The notes under the pieces are model-generated. The model did no database searches and was not told the DNA's origin. It saw only the letters and a program-made list of their open reading frames with translations. 64,000 bases of DNA from Paramesorhizobium endophyticum (GTDB lineage: Bacteria; Pseudomonadota; Alphaproteobacteria; Rhizobiales; Rhizobiaceae): positions 82,253-146,252 of the forward strand of contig NZ_BMHH01000011.1 in the NCBI RefSeq assembly GCF_014640615.1, read 5' to 3'. Shown here in pieces: positions 57,026 through 64,000 of the stretch. The stretch's first letter is position 1. Every line of letters begins with the position of its first letter. Position numbers and translations under genes: made by a program.

Positions 57026-57147
57026 AGCATGATCCCGAACCGAAGGTCAGCGCAGCAAAAAGTTGCAGACTTTTCGGAGAAGATCATGCGGCTAAAACAA
57101 GAAGTTAAAACCCCGCAGAAAATCGGGCGCGGAACACGCTCGAGGAG
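57026..57147. repeat. D-type repeat, copy D3
   Basis: GAGCATGATCCCGAACCG, an inserted GAAGGTCAGCGCAGC, AAAAAGTTGCAGACTTTTCGGAG, AGATCATGC, then a diverged second half ending CGGAACACGCTCG. The element runs to within a few bases of the SAF-oxidoreductase ribosome site (GAGGAGGAA). Confidence 0.75.
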
Positions 57148-57154
57148 GAACCAC

Positions 57155-58474
57155 ATGGCGACCAATGTAGCATTGACGGGACTCGCGCGGGACATGCAGG
57201 CGCGGGCCGATAGCGGCAGGCCCATCCGCATCGGTTTGATCGGCGCGGGCGAGATGGGCACCGATGTCGTCTCCCGCGTCGCGCATATGCCCGGCATCGA
57301 GATCGGCGCCATCTCCGAGTTGCGTGTGCCCAATGCAGTCAAGGCCGTCGAGATTGCTTATGGGGAGGATGGCCGTGCCAAGGAGGTCGCCACCGCCTCC
57401 GCCCTGACCGAAGCCATGGAAGCAGGCAGGATCGCCGTCACCGACAATGCCGGCCTGATCCTCGAAAACGGTTTGATCGATGTAGTGATCGACGCGACCG
57501 GCGTTCCCGCCGTTGGCGCGGAAATCGGCCTCAGGGCCATGGAGCATGGCAAGCATCTCGTCATGATGAATGTCGAGGCGGATGTCACCATCGGTGCTTA
57601 CCTCAAGAGCGAGGCCGACCGTCTCGGCGTCACCTATTCGCTGGGTGCAGGCGACGAGCCTTCCGCCTGCATGGAGCTGATCGAATTCGTCACTGCCATG
57701 GGCCACCCCATCGTTGCCGCCGGCAAGGGCAAGAACAATCCGCTCAACATCGACGCCATCCCCGACGACTATGCCGAGGAAGCCGCCCGCCGCAACATGA
57801 ATGTGCGAATGCTGGTGGAGTTCGTCGACGGCTCCAAGACCATGGTGGAAATGGCGGCCATCGCCAACGCCACCGGCCTCGTCCCCGACAAGCCGGGCAT
57901 GCACGGGCCGATGGCCACCGTGAGCGAGCTCAACAAGACGCTGATCCCCGCGAGCGATGGCGGCGTGCTCTCGAGGGTCGGCGTCGTCGATTATTCCATC
58001 GGCAAGGGCGTCGCCCCCGGCGTCTTCGTCATCGCCGAAATGTCGCATCCGCGCATCCGCGAGCGCATGGAAGACTTGAAAATGGGCCACGGCCCCTACT
58101 TCACCTTCCACCGGCCCTATCACCTGACCTCGCTGGAAGTGCCCCTCACCTGCGCCCGCGTCGTGCTCTACGGCAAGCCGGACATGGTGCCCTTGGCAAA
58201 ACCGGTTGCGGAAGTCTGTGCCGTCGCCAAGAAGGATTTGAAACCCGGCGACAAGCTCGACGCCATCGGCGAATACAGCTACCGCGCCTGGATCATGACC
58301 GCGGCGGAAGCCCGTGCCGCCAACGCCATCCCCTGCGGATTGCTCGAGCGCGGCAGCGTCACCGCGCCGATCAGGAAGGGCGAACTCATCACCTACGCCA
58401 ATGCCGCCGTTGAGCCGGGATCGAAGATTGCTGAGTTGAGGGCGCGGCAGGATAGGCTGGTGTATGGGGGGTGA
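57155..58474 (+). CDS. NAD(P)-dependent homoserine-dehydrogenase-like protein with SAF domain
   Basis: 439 residues from ATG 57155 (GAGGAGG upstream). N-terminal Rossmann site IRIGLIGAGEMGTDVVSRVAHMPGIEIGAI near residue 24. The middle has MEHGKHLVMMNVEADVTIGAYL and TYSLGAGDEPSACMELIEFV. The C-terminal SAF-like module (about residues 345-425) includes KKDLKPGDKLDAIGEYSYRAWIM and GLLERGSVTAPIRKGELITYANA. Such proteins occur in sugar-acid and polyol catabolic clusters, but no cluster is present here, so the substrate is unassigned. Repeat D3 forms its upstream region. Confidence 0.83.
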   Translation: MATNVALTGLARDMQARADSGRPIRIGLIGAGEMGTDVVSRVAHMPGIEIGAISELRVPNAVKAVEIAYGEDGRAKEVATASALTEAMEAGRIAVTDNAGLILENGLIDVVIDATGVPAVGAEIGLRAMEHGKHLVMMNVEADVTIGAYLKSEADRLGVTYSLGAGDEPSACMELIEFVTAMGHPIVAAGKGKNNPLNIDAIPDDYAEEAARRNMNVRMLVEFVDGSKTMVEMAAIANATGLVPDKPGMHGPMATVSELNKTLIPASDGGVLSRVGVVDYSIGKGVAPGVFVIAEMSHPRIRERMEDLKMGHGPYFTFHRPYHLTSLEVPLTCARVVLYGKPDMVPLAKPVAEVCAVAKKDLKPGDKLDAIGEYSYRAWIMTAAEARAANAIPCGLLERGSVTAPIRKGELITYANAAVEPGSKIAELRARQDRLVYGG

Positions 58475-58485
58475 GTATTTAACGG

Positions 58486-58690
58486 AAATGTCGGCGGGAC
58501 AGTAACCCCCTCTGCCCTGCCGGGCATCTCCCCCACAAGGGGGGAGATTGGCCTTCATTGATGACGGCATTTAATCTGCAACGTTGACGGCACTTAGTTT
58601 TGCAACGTTTGAGATTGGCGAAAGCGGACCTCACAGCCAATCTCCCCCCTTGTGGGGAAGATGCCCGGCAGGGCAGAGGGGGGGGGCTGC
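58486..58690. repeat. A-type palindromic repeat, copy A5
   Basis: TCGGCGGGACAGTAACCCCC at the left, CATCTCCCCCACAAGGGGGG and the mirrored right half. Its core has an extra internal segment relative to A6: GACGGCATTTAATCTGCAAC followed by GACGGCACTTAGTTTTGCAAC, a tandem copy of part of the spacer. Confidence 0.88.
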
Positions 58691-58794
58691 CTCGCACTGC
58701 CGGTCAAAACAGGACGGAAACATTGTAATTTTTCAATATTGCGGTAATTTCACTACTGGGCTTGGCCCACGAGATCGCCTTTGCGGTCGCATGA

Positions 58795-58830
58795 AAGCCT
58801 TGGCGGAAACGTCGGAGGCTTTTTGTGTTT
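58795..58830 (+). terminator. Possible intrinsic terminator between A5 and A6
   Basis: AAGCCT (58795-58800), a 15-nt loop, AGGCTT (58816-58821), then TTTGTGTTTT. It could end read-through from the SAF-oxidoreductase gene. The stem is short. The remaining 58691-58866 has no gene I can support. Confidence 0.4.
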
Positions 58831-58866
58831 TATAGCCTTCGTCGGTTCTTTTCAAAACGACCAATG

Positions 58867-59042
58867 GAAATGTCGGCGGGACAATCCCCCTTCTGCCCTG
58901 CCGGGCATCTCCCCCACAAGGGGGGAGATTGGCCTTCATCGATGACGGCACTTAATTCTGCAACGTTTGAGATTGGCGAAAGCGGACCTCTCAGCCAATC
59001 TCCCCCCTTGTGGGGGAGATGCCCGGCAGGGCAGAGGGGGGT
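58867..59042. repeat. A-type palindromic repeat, copy A6
   Basis: Nearly identical to A5 without its internal duplication: GTCGGCGGGACAATCCCCC, CATCTCCCCCACAAGGGGGG, a spacer with GCAACGTTTGAGATTGGCG, then AATCTCCCCCCTTGTGGGGG and GATGCCCGGCAGGGCAGAGG. It ends just before the pntB stop. Confidence 0.9.
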
Positions 59043-59063
59043 TCGTGGCGATTATCCGCCCCC

Positions 59064-60464
59064 TCAATGATCCAGCGCCTTCACGATATTCTCCACCATC
59101 TTCTTGGCGTCCGCGAACAGCATCATGGTGTTGTCGCGGAAGAAGAGTTCGTTCTCCACGCCCGCATAGCCCGAGCCCATGCCGCGCTTGATGAACAGCA
59201 CCGTGCCGGCCTTGTCCACATCGAGGATGGGCATGCCGAAGATCGGCGATTTCGCGTCGGTCTTCGCCGCCGGGTTGGTCACGTCGTTCGCGCCGATGAC
59301 GAAGGCCACATCCGCCTGCGCGAATTCGGAGTTGATGTCCTCCAGCTCGAACACTTCGTCATAAGGCACGTTCGCCTCCGCCAAGAGCACATTCATATGC
59401 CCCGGCATACGGCCCGCGACGGGGTGGATGGCATATTTCACCTCGACGCCTTCCGCCTTGAGCTTGTCCGCCATCTCGCGCAGCGCATGCTGCGCCTGCG
59501 CCACCGCCATGCCATAGCCCGGCACGATGATGACCTTGGAGGCGTTCTTCATGATGAAGGCCGCGTCCTCCGCCGAGCCCTGCTTGACCGGGCGTTGCTC
59601 CACCGCGCCGCCCGCAGGCCCCGCCGTCTCGCCGCCGAAGCCGCCAAGAATGACCGAGAGGAACGAGCGGTTCATCCCCTTGCACATGATGTAGGACAGG
59701 ATCGCGCCTGACGAACCGACCAGCGCGCCGGTGATGATCAGCGCCAGATTGCCGAGCGTGAAGCCGATGCCCGCCGCCGCCCAGCCCGAATAGGAATTGA
59801 GCATGGAGACGACGACAGGCATGTCCGCCCCACCGATGGGCACGATGATGAGCCCGCCCAGAATGAGCGACAGGACCACGATAAGCCAGAACACCGTATG
59901 GCTTTCGGTGTTGACCAGCACCACGATCAGCACAACGATGGCGATGGCCAGCGCCGCGTTGATGATATGGCGCGAGGGCAGAATGATCGGCTTGCCGGAC
60001 ATGCGCCCGTCGAGCTTGAGAAATGCAATGATCGACCCGGTGAAGGTGATCGCGCCGATGGCGACGCCCAGCGACATTTCGATGAGCGCCTGCCCGTGGA
60101 TGAAGCCGACTTCGCCGATGCCGAAGGAGCTTGGCGTATAGAGCGCGCTAGCTGCCACCAGCACGGCGGCAAGGCCGATGAGCGAGTGGAACGCCGCGAC
60201 GAGCTGCGGCATGGCCGTCATGGCGATGCGCCGCGCAATGTAAGCGCCGATGCCGCCGCCGATGGCGATGCCGAGCACGATCAGCAGCAAGCCGCCGAAG
60301 CTCGGGCGCGCGAACAGCAGCGTCGTGACAATGGCGATGCCCATGCCGACCATGCCGTAGAGATTGCCCTGACGGCTGGTGGTGGGATGAGACAAGCCTC
60401 GCAGCGCCAGAATGAACAGCACGCCGGAGACGAGATAAAGGAAGGCTGCCAGATCGACACCCAT
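59064..60464 (-). CDS. pntB: NAD(P) transhydrogenase beta subunit
   Basis: 466 residues. Eight or nine transmembrane helices precede a soluble NADP-binding domain III from about residue 290: IVPGYGMAVAQAQHALREMADKLKAEGVEVKYAIHPVAGRMPGHMNVLLAEANVPYDEVFELEDINSEF, then FVIGANDVTNPAAKT. With PntAA and PntAB it couples hydride transfer from NADH to NADP+ to proton entry across the inner membrane. It follows pntAB at an 11-nt gap. Confidence 0.96.
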   Translation of the reverse strand: MGVDLAAFLYLVSGVLFILALRGLSHPTTSRQGNLYGMVGMGIAIVTTLLFARPSFGGLLLIVLGIAIGGGIGAYIARRIAMTAMPQLVAAFHSLIGLAAVLVAASALYTPSSFGIGEVGFIHGQALIEMSLGVAIGAITFTGSIIAFLKLDGRMSGKPIILPSRHIINAALAIAIVVLIVVLVNTESHTVFWLIVVLSLILGGLIIVPIGGADMPVVVSMLNSYSGWAAAGIGFTLGNLALIITGALVGSSGAILSYIMCKGMNRSFLSVILGGFGGETAGPAGGAVEQRPVKQGSAEDAAFIMKNASKVIIVPGYGMAVAQAQHALREMADKLKAEGVEVKYAIHPVAGRMPGHMNVLLAEANVPYDEVFELEDINSEFAQADVAFVIGANDVTNPAAKTDAKSPIFGMPILDVDKAGTVLFIKRGMGSGYAGVENELFFRDNTMMLFADAKKMVENIVKALDH

Positions 60465-60475
60465 GGTTCAGCCCC

Positions 60476-60895
60476 TCACTTTTCTTTCTTCTTGTACATG
60501 GCGAGCATGCGCTGCGTAACGAGGAAGCCGCCGACGATGTTGACGCTCGCAAGCACCAGCGCGAGGAAGCCGAACGCAGTCGCCCAGCCCGAGAGCGACA
60601 GGCCAACCGCAAGCAGCGCTCCCACCACGATGACCGACGAGATGGCGTTGGTGACAGCCATCAGCGGCGTGTGCAATGCCGGCGTCACCGACCAGACGAC
60701 GTAATAGCCGACGAAGATCGAGAGGATGAAGATCGCGAAGCGGAAGACGAAGGGATCGACCACGCCGCCGGTCGCCGCATGGGCCACCGCGCCTGCCGCG
60801 TCCGCCACATGCGGCACGCTTTCTGCCGCCTGGCGCACCGCTTCCACCGCCTGGTTGAGCCCGTCGAGGGCTTTATCGAGTGCCGTATCGGCCAT
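60476..60895 (-). CDS. pntAB: NAD(P) transhydrogenase alpha subunit, membrane part (alpha2)
   Basis: 139 residues: an N-terminal amphipathic stretch (residues 1-45) and three or four transmembrane helices ([70 protein letters not shown]). Splitting of alpha into two genes is typical of alphaproteobacteria. Its start overlaps the pntAA stop in TAATG. Confidence 0.95.
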   Translation of the reverse strand: MADTALDKALDGLNQAVEAVRQAAESVPHVADAAGAVAHAATGGVVDPFVFRFAIFILSIFVGYYVVWSVTPALHTPLMAVTNAISSVIVVGALLAVGLSLSGWATAFGFLALVLASVNIVGGFLVTQRMLAMYKKKEK

Positions 60896-62163
60896 TATGC
60901 CTCTCCTCCCGTCTTGGGTTCATCCGCCTTGGCCTTCCTTGCGGGGGCCTTGCGTGCCGGCTTCTCCGGCGCCGGTGTTTCCGACGCGGTTTCTTCCACC
61001 GCCGCCGGTGCGGGAGCCGCGACCGCAGCAGCAGCCTGCGCGAAGGTCGGGTGCACCACCGCGCCGCCATGGGTCAGCAGCGTCGCCTTGACCAGCTCAT
61101 CGTCAGGGTCGATCTTGAGCGTCTTCGTTTCCTTGTCAGTGAGCGTCTCGAGGAAGGCGAGGAGATTGCGCGCATAGAGCTGCGACGCCGTCGCCGCGAT
61201 CCGGCCCGGCACGTTGAGATGGCCGACGATCTTGACGCCGCCGATCTCCACCACCTTGCCCGGCTCCGCGCCCTCGACATTGCCGCCGCGCTCCACCGCC
61301 AGATCGACCACGACCGAGCCGGGGCGCATCGCCGCCAGCATCTCCCTGGTGACGAGACGCGGCGCGGGACGGCCCGGAATGAGCGCGGTAGTGATGACGA
61401 TGTCCTGCTTGGCGATATGGTCGGCGACGAGCGCCGCCTGCTTCGCCTGATATTCTCTAGACATTTCCTTGGCGTAGCCGCCCGCCGTTTCCGCCGCCTT
61501 GAACTCCTCGTCCTCGACGGCAATGAATTTCGCGCCGAGCGAGGCGACCTGCTCCTTCGCGGCGGGGCGCACATCCGTGGCGGTGACGACCGCGCCCAGA
61601 CGCCGCGCGGTGGCTATGGCCTGCAGGCCTGCGACACCCGCGCCCATCACGAACACTTTCGCGGCAGGCACGGTGCCCGCCGCCGTCATCATCATCGGCA
61701 GGGCGCGGTCATATTCCGCCGCCGCGTCGATCACCGCCTGATAGCCCGCGAGGTTCGCCTGGGAGGACAGCACGTCCATCACCTGCGCGCGGGTGATGCG
61801 CGGCATGAATTCCATGGTGAAGGCGGAAAGGCCCGCATCGGCATAGGCGCGCACGCTGGCGTCATCGCCGTAGGGGTCGAGCATTGCGATGAGTACGGCG
61901 CCCTTTTTGCAAGCTTTGAGCTCGGCGGCGGAAGGGCGGCGCACTTTCAGGATCGCATCCGCCGATTTCGCGTCGGCTGCCGCTCCAATCGCTGCGCCCG
62001 CCGCCTCGAATTCGCTGTCGGGAATGCGCGAGCGCTCCCCTGCCCGCTTCTCCACGACCACGGAAAAGCCGAGCGCGACCAGCTTCTTCACCGTCTCCGG
62101 CGAGGCGGCGACGCGTGGTTCATATGGATCTGTTTCCTTGGGAATGAATATCGTCTGAGCCAA
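60895..62163 (-). CDS. pntAA: NAD(P) transhydrogenase alpha subunit, soluble part (alpha1)
   Basis: 422 residues. [41 protein letters not shown] is the alanine-dehydrogenase-like N-terminus. The NAD-binding domain has [45 protein letters not shown] near residue 165. The tail (about 355-422) is a variable Ala/Pro/Lys-rich linker. First gene of the operon; translation is coupled to pntAB. Confidence 0.95.
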   Translation of the reverse strand: MAQTIFIPKETDPYEPRVAASPETVKKLVALGFSVVVEKRAGERSRIPDSEFEAAGAAIGAAADAKSADAILKVRRPSAAELKACKKGAVLIAMLDPYGDDASVRAYADAGLSAFTMEFMPRITRAQVMDVLSSQANLAGYQAVIDAAAEYDRALPMMMTAAGTVPAAKVFVMGAGVAGLQAIATARRLGAVVTATDVRPAAKEQVASLGAKFIAVEDEEFKAAETAGGYAKEMSREYQAKQAALVADHIAKQDIVITTALIPGRPAPRLVTREMLAAMRPGSVVVDLAVERGGNVEGAEPGKVVEIGGVKIVGHLNVPGRIAATASQLYARNLLAFLETLTDKETKTLKIDPDDELVKATLLTHGGAVVHPTFAQAAAAVAAPAPAAVEETASETPAPEKPARKAPARKAKADEPKTGGEA

Positions 62164-62197
62164 GCCCGTCCTCCTTCACCAACTGTCCCCAGGGATT

Positions 62198-62300
62198 TCT
62201 AGAGCATTTTTCCCGGAAGTGGAACACCGGGCAGCTGCATAAATGCGGCGGGAACACGGCAGCATGGATATGCCATGCTTGCATCCGGCGAAAGGCGGAT
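62198..62300. repeat. Partial AGAGC-type repeat and small hairpin upstream of pntAA
   Basis: CTAGAGCATTTTTCCCGGAAG resembles the left end of the D/C elements. GCATGG-ATAT-GCCATGC (about 62262-62278) makes a further small hairpin. The pntAA promoter must lie in or beyond this region. No gene is present. Confidence 0.45.
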
Positions 62301-62370
62301 CAGGGAAAAATAAAAATCGATTCGTTGAGAAAAGTGGAATGGAATTCTGCTCGGCGCAACTCTTTCCCTC

Positions 62371-62543
62371 CCCCTTGCGGGGGTCCGAAGGACGGGCGAG
62401 ACCCGTGGCTCGCCCCGGCAAGTGGCCCGAAGGGTCGGGTGGGGGTGGTAACGCATGCGCGACATCGTCAGCAAAAGTGCATCCGTCACCACCCCCATCC
62501 GCCCGCTAACGCGGGCACCTTCCCCGCAAAGGGGGAAGGAGGG
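62371..62543. repeat. B-type intergenic repeat, copy B5
   Basis: CCTCCCCCTTGCGGGGGTCC, ACGGGCGAGACCCGTGGCTCG (as in B3), CCCGAAGGGTCGGGTGGGGG, the CACCACCCCCATCCGCCCGC block and GCAAAGGGGGAAGGAGGGCG. It combines features of B3 and B1. Confidence 0.85.
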
Positions 62544-62546
62544 CGC

Positions 62547-62768
62547 TTACAGCAAAAACCAAGCTGCGGCGCAGATCAGGACGAAAAGGATCGTCGCGGA
62601 GAACCAGCCGCCAACAAAGAAGCCGAAAGCCATGGCGGCAAGGATCGCGACGACCGCCACCGTTCCCCATTTGCAGACCGCGAGAAAGCCCCCATAAGTC
62701 TTTTCATGCTCGGCATAGTCCATGGGCGCGCCCAGTTCCGCCGGTCCGGTATTGCTGTGTTTGGCCAT
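62547..62768 (-). CDS. aa3-type cytochrome c oxidase subunit IV
   Basis: 73 residues from ATG 62768. MDYAEHEKTYGGFL precedes one or two transmembrane helices (TVAVVAILAAMAFGFFVGG, WFSATILFVLICAAAWFLL). This matches the small bacterial COX4_pro_2 subunit of aa3 oxidase. The other oxidase genes are not in the window. A longer frame to 62825 has no similarity. Confidence 0.85.
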   Translation of the reverse strand: MAKHSNTGPAELGAPMDYAEHEKTYGGFLAVCKWGTVAVVAILAAMAFGFFVGGWFSATILFVLICAAAWFLL

Positions 62769-62916
62769 GTCAAAACCCCTTCCCAAGCATTTTGCGCCCA
62801 AGCTGAAACACTTGGCGCCGCACAATGCGCCTCATAAAGCTCTTGAAAACGCCATAGCGAAAAGCTTGATCCAGCGCAATGCGACGGGTGACCGCGCCCT
62901 GCTCTAATCGCGCGAC

Positions 62917-63057
62917 TCAGGCAAACAGATGCGGGAACAGCCCGACAAGGCCGATAAAGATGAGATAGAACGCCACGATGTAATTCAGAAGGCGCGGCAT
63001 GATCAGGATGACGATGCCAGCGATGAGCGAGACGAGCGGTGTAAGTTGCGGAACCAT
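62917..63057 (-). CDS. DUF3096 small membrane protein
   Basis: 46 residues. MVPQLTPLVSLIAGIVILIMPRLLNYIVAFYLIFIGLVGLF contains two short hydrophobic helices with the PRLLNYIVA turn characteristic of DUF3096. GGAGAG lies just upstream. Function unknown; probably an inner-membrane peptide. It is close behind the acyltransferase-like gene on the same strand (26-nt gap), so it may be its partner. Confidence 0.82.
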   Translation of the reverse strand: MVPQLTPLVSLIAGIVILIMPRLLNYIVAFYLIFIGLVGLFPHLFA

Positions 63058-63083
63058 GTTTCTCTCCGGATGTATGGTCTGAT

Positions 63084-63833
63084 TCAGAGCTCAAGCCCTG
63101 TATACTTCGCCGTCGGCAGGATTGTTAGCGGCACGATCCCGCTCTCCTCAATGTTTTTGAACATGGTGCGCCGCTCATGCAATTGCGACTTGAAAAACGG
63201 ATAGCGGGTCAGCACCATATCGCGGATGGCCTGGATCGGCGCTCCGGAAAGGCCCACGGGAATGCCATATCCCTCGTGCTGGCGCGGTTCCGCCATCACC
63301 TGCGAACCAAAGATGCGCTTGTAGAACGCCGTGTGCTCCGGCTTGACAGCCGCAAGGCAATAATCGGCGGCGAAATATAACGAGGCCATCACCGCGATGC
63401 GCAACGTCAGATAGGGAATGGCTGGATACTCGGAGAGAAGCGAGGGCTCGCTGGCAAAACGGGTCGGATCGACAAAAGTCATGCCTTTGTCGAGCAACGG
63501 CCCGAGAATGTCGGGAAAAAGCTTGTAGCTCGTGCCCTTGCGATGATCCGGCGTGATGTAATGAACACGTAGGGTGCTGACCAACTGCTGGTCGATATAA
63601 ACGCCATAGACATAGGCATGGCTGTCGCGGTCGAGATCGTCGATAATCGTACCGTCGAACTCATCGTTCATGACGCCGCGCGACATATAGGAACGATAGC
63701 GCAGCTGCCCGATTTCCTCGAAATCCTCCGCGCTGACGATACGGCGATATTCCACCCGGTCGAGAATATTCAGCAGCTGCCGCGCAAAGTTCGATATTTG
63801 CAGATCGCCCGAAATGGCCGTTGCCGCACTCAT
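63084..63833 (-). CDS. GNAT-fold N-acyl amino acid / acyl-homoserine-lactone synthase-like protein
   Basis: 249 residues from ATG 63833. The core resembles autoinducer-synthase and FeeM-type enzymes: EIGQLRYRSYMSRGVM, DSHAYVYGVYIDQQLVSTLRVHYITPD, FVDPTRFASEPSL and YLTLRIAVMASLYFAADYCLAAVKPEHTAFYKRIFG. The Arg in STLRVH and the Phe-Arg-Ala-type block are typical of LuxI-like enzymes. By family it would join an acyl chain from acyl-ACP to an amino acid or homoserine lactone. No regulator or biosynthetic partner is adjacent. The DUF3096 gene follows. Confidence 0.68.
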   Translation of the reverse strand: MSAATAISGDLQISNFARQLLNILDRVEYRRIVSAEDFEEIGQLRYRSYMSRGVMNDEFDGTIIDDLDRDSHAYVYGVYIDQQLVSTLRVHYITPDHRKGTSYKLFPDILGPLLDKGMTFVDPTRFASEPSLLSEYPAIPYLTLRIAVMASLYFAADYCLAAVKPEHTAFYKRIFGSQVMAEPRQHEGYGIPVGLSGAPIQAIRDMVLTRYPFFKSQLHERRTMFKNIEESGIVPLTILPTAKYTGLEL

Positions 63834-64000
63834 GGTCCCCACTCCAATTTGCCCGCCAGACCAAATCAGTCGGCAAAGGATAAGCGGTTTTCGCCTACCG
63901 TAAAAGAGACTTCAACAATTTGAATTTAACTTTACTATACCCCGATTCCGTGACGACCCGAAAAAGGGGTTGGCAAATCTGCGGAATTGGATTTGTGTTA
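63834..64000. other. Upstream region of the acyltransferase-like gene
   Basis: No gene. On the minus strand a TATAGT box (about 63938-63933) could be a -10 element, with a poor -35. The bases before it are AT-rich. Confidence 0.3.

Overview
The window is about 64 kb of a GC-rich alphaproteobacterial chromosome. It is most likely from the Hyphomicrobiales, near the Brucellaceae or Phyllobacteriaceae. Support for this includes an Omp10-type lipoprotein very like Brucella Omp10, CpdR beside an N-formylglutamate amidohydrolase gene, a homospermidine synthase, a suhB/MmgR-type small RNA, a three-gene proton-translocating transhydrogenase, and several families of palindromic intergenic repeats typical of this order. 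There are no rRNA genes, no CRISPR array and no intact insertion sequence. All identifications come from reading the sequence; no database search was run.

Layout. 1-7.6 kb: a sigma-54 response regulator (cut by the window edge), oligoendopeptidase F, pabB/pabC, homospermidine synthase, omp10. 7.8-20 kb: a 5'-nucleotidase fused to a Lys/Pro/Ala-rich linker and a LysM domain, hemH, qmcA-nfeD, kdsD, a beta-barrel protein, galU, an MltB-type transglycosylase and a DUF459 SGNH protein, largely an envelope neighbourhood. 20-29.5 kb: a Phd/PIN toxin-antitoxin pair, gltBD, a threonine aldolase, and a small heat-shock gene with a near-ideal RpoH promoter. 29.7-36.5 kb: the most unusual segment, described below. 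36.5-39.5 kb: hisN-like phosphatase, small RNA, formylglutamate amidohydrolase, cpdR, tRNA-Val. 39.5-42 kb: a tRNA-adjacent insert with an O-antigen ligase-like membrane protein carrying eight in-frame 45-nt repeats. 42-48.5 kb: an ornithine cyclodeaminase family enzyme, metQ and metNI, a TPR lipoprotein, rpsU. 48.8-54.3 kb: soxBDAG, heterotetrameric sarcosine oxidase. 54.3-64 kb: a membrane-anchored alpha/beta hydrolase, MaoC and HAD proteins, a homoserine-dehydrogenase-like SAF protein, pntB/pntAB/pntAA, small cytochrome oxidase and DUF3096 proteins, and an N-acyl amino acid or AHL synthase-like protein.

The most novel region is 30.2-35.4 kb. Four tandem, divergent paralogues of about 350-370 residues share a Cys-Phe-Thr-Trp-His N-terminal motif. 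Their strand-rich bodies look like right-handed beta-helices, and I cannot assign them to a known family. They lie between a PepSY-like gene and a lysophospholipase-like gene. In the middle of the array is a chimeric scar in which the 5' end of the lysophospholipase gene is joined to the 3' end and terminator of the PepSY-like gene. This is the expected footprint of a tandem duplication, or of addition of a second allele, of a cassette holding two paralogues. The flank copies remain nearly identical over 66 bp while the proteins differ strongly, so the cassette looks fast-evolving or polymorphic.

A second theme is repeat elements placed at regulatory positions. They occur between soxB and soxD, between qmcA and nfeD (a 60-bp near-perfect palindrome), between gltB and gltD, directly against the pabB start codon, and upstream of metN, hemH and the SAF-domain oxidoreductase gene.
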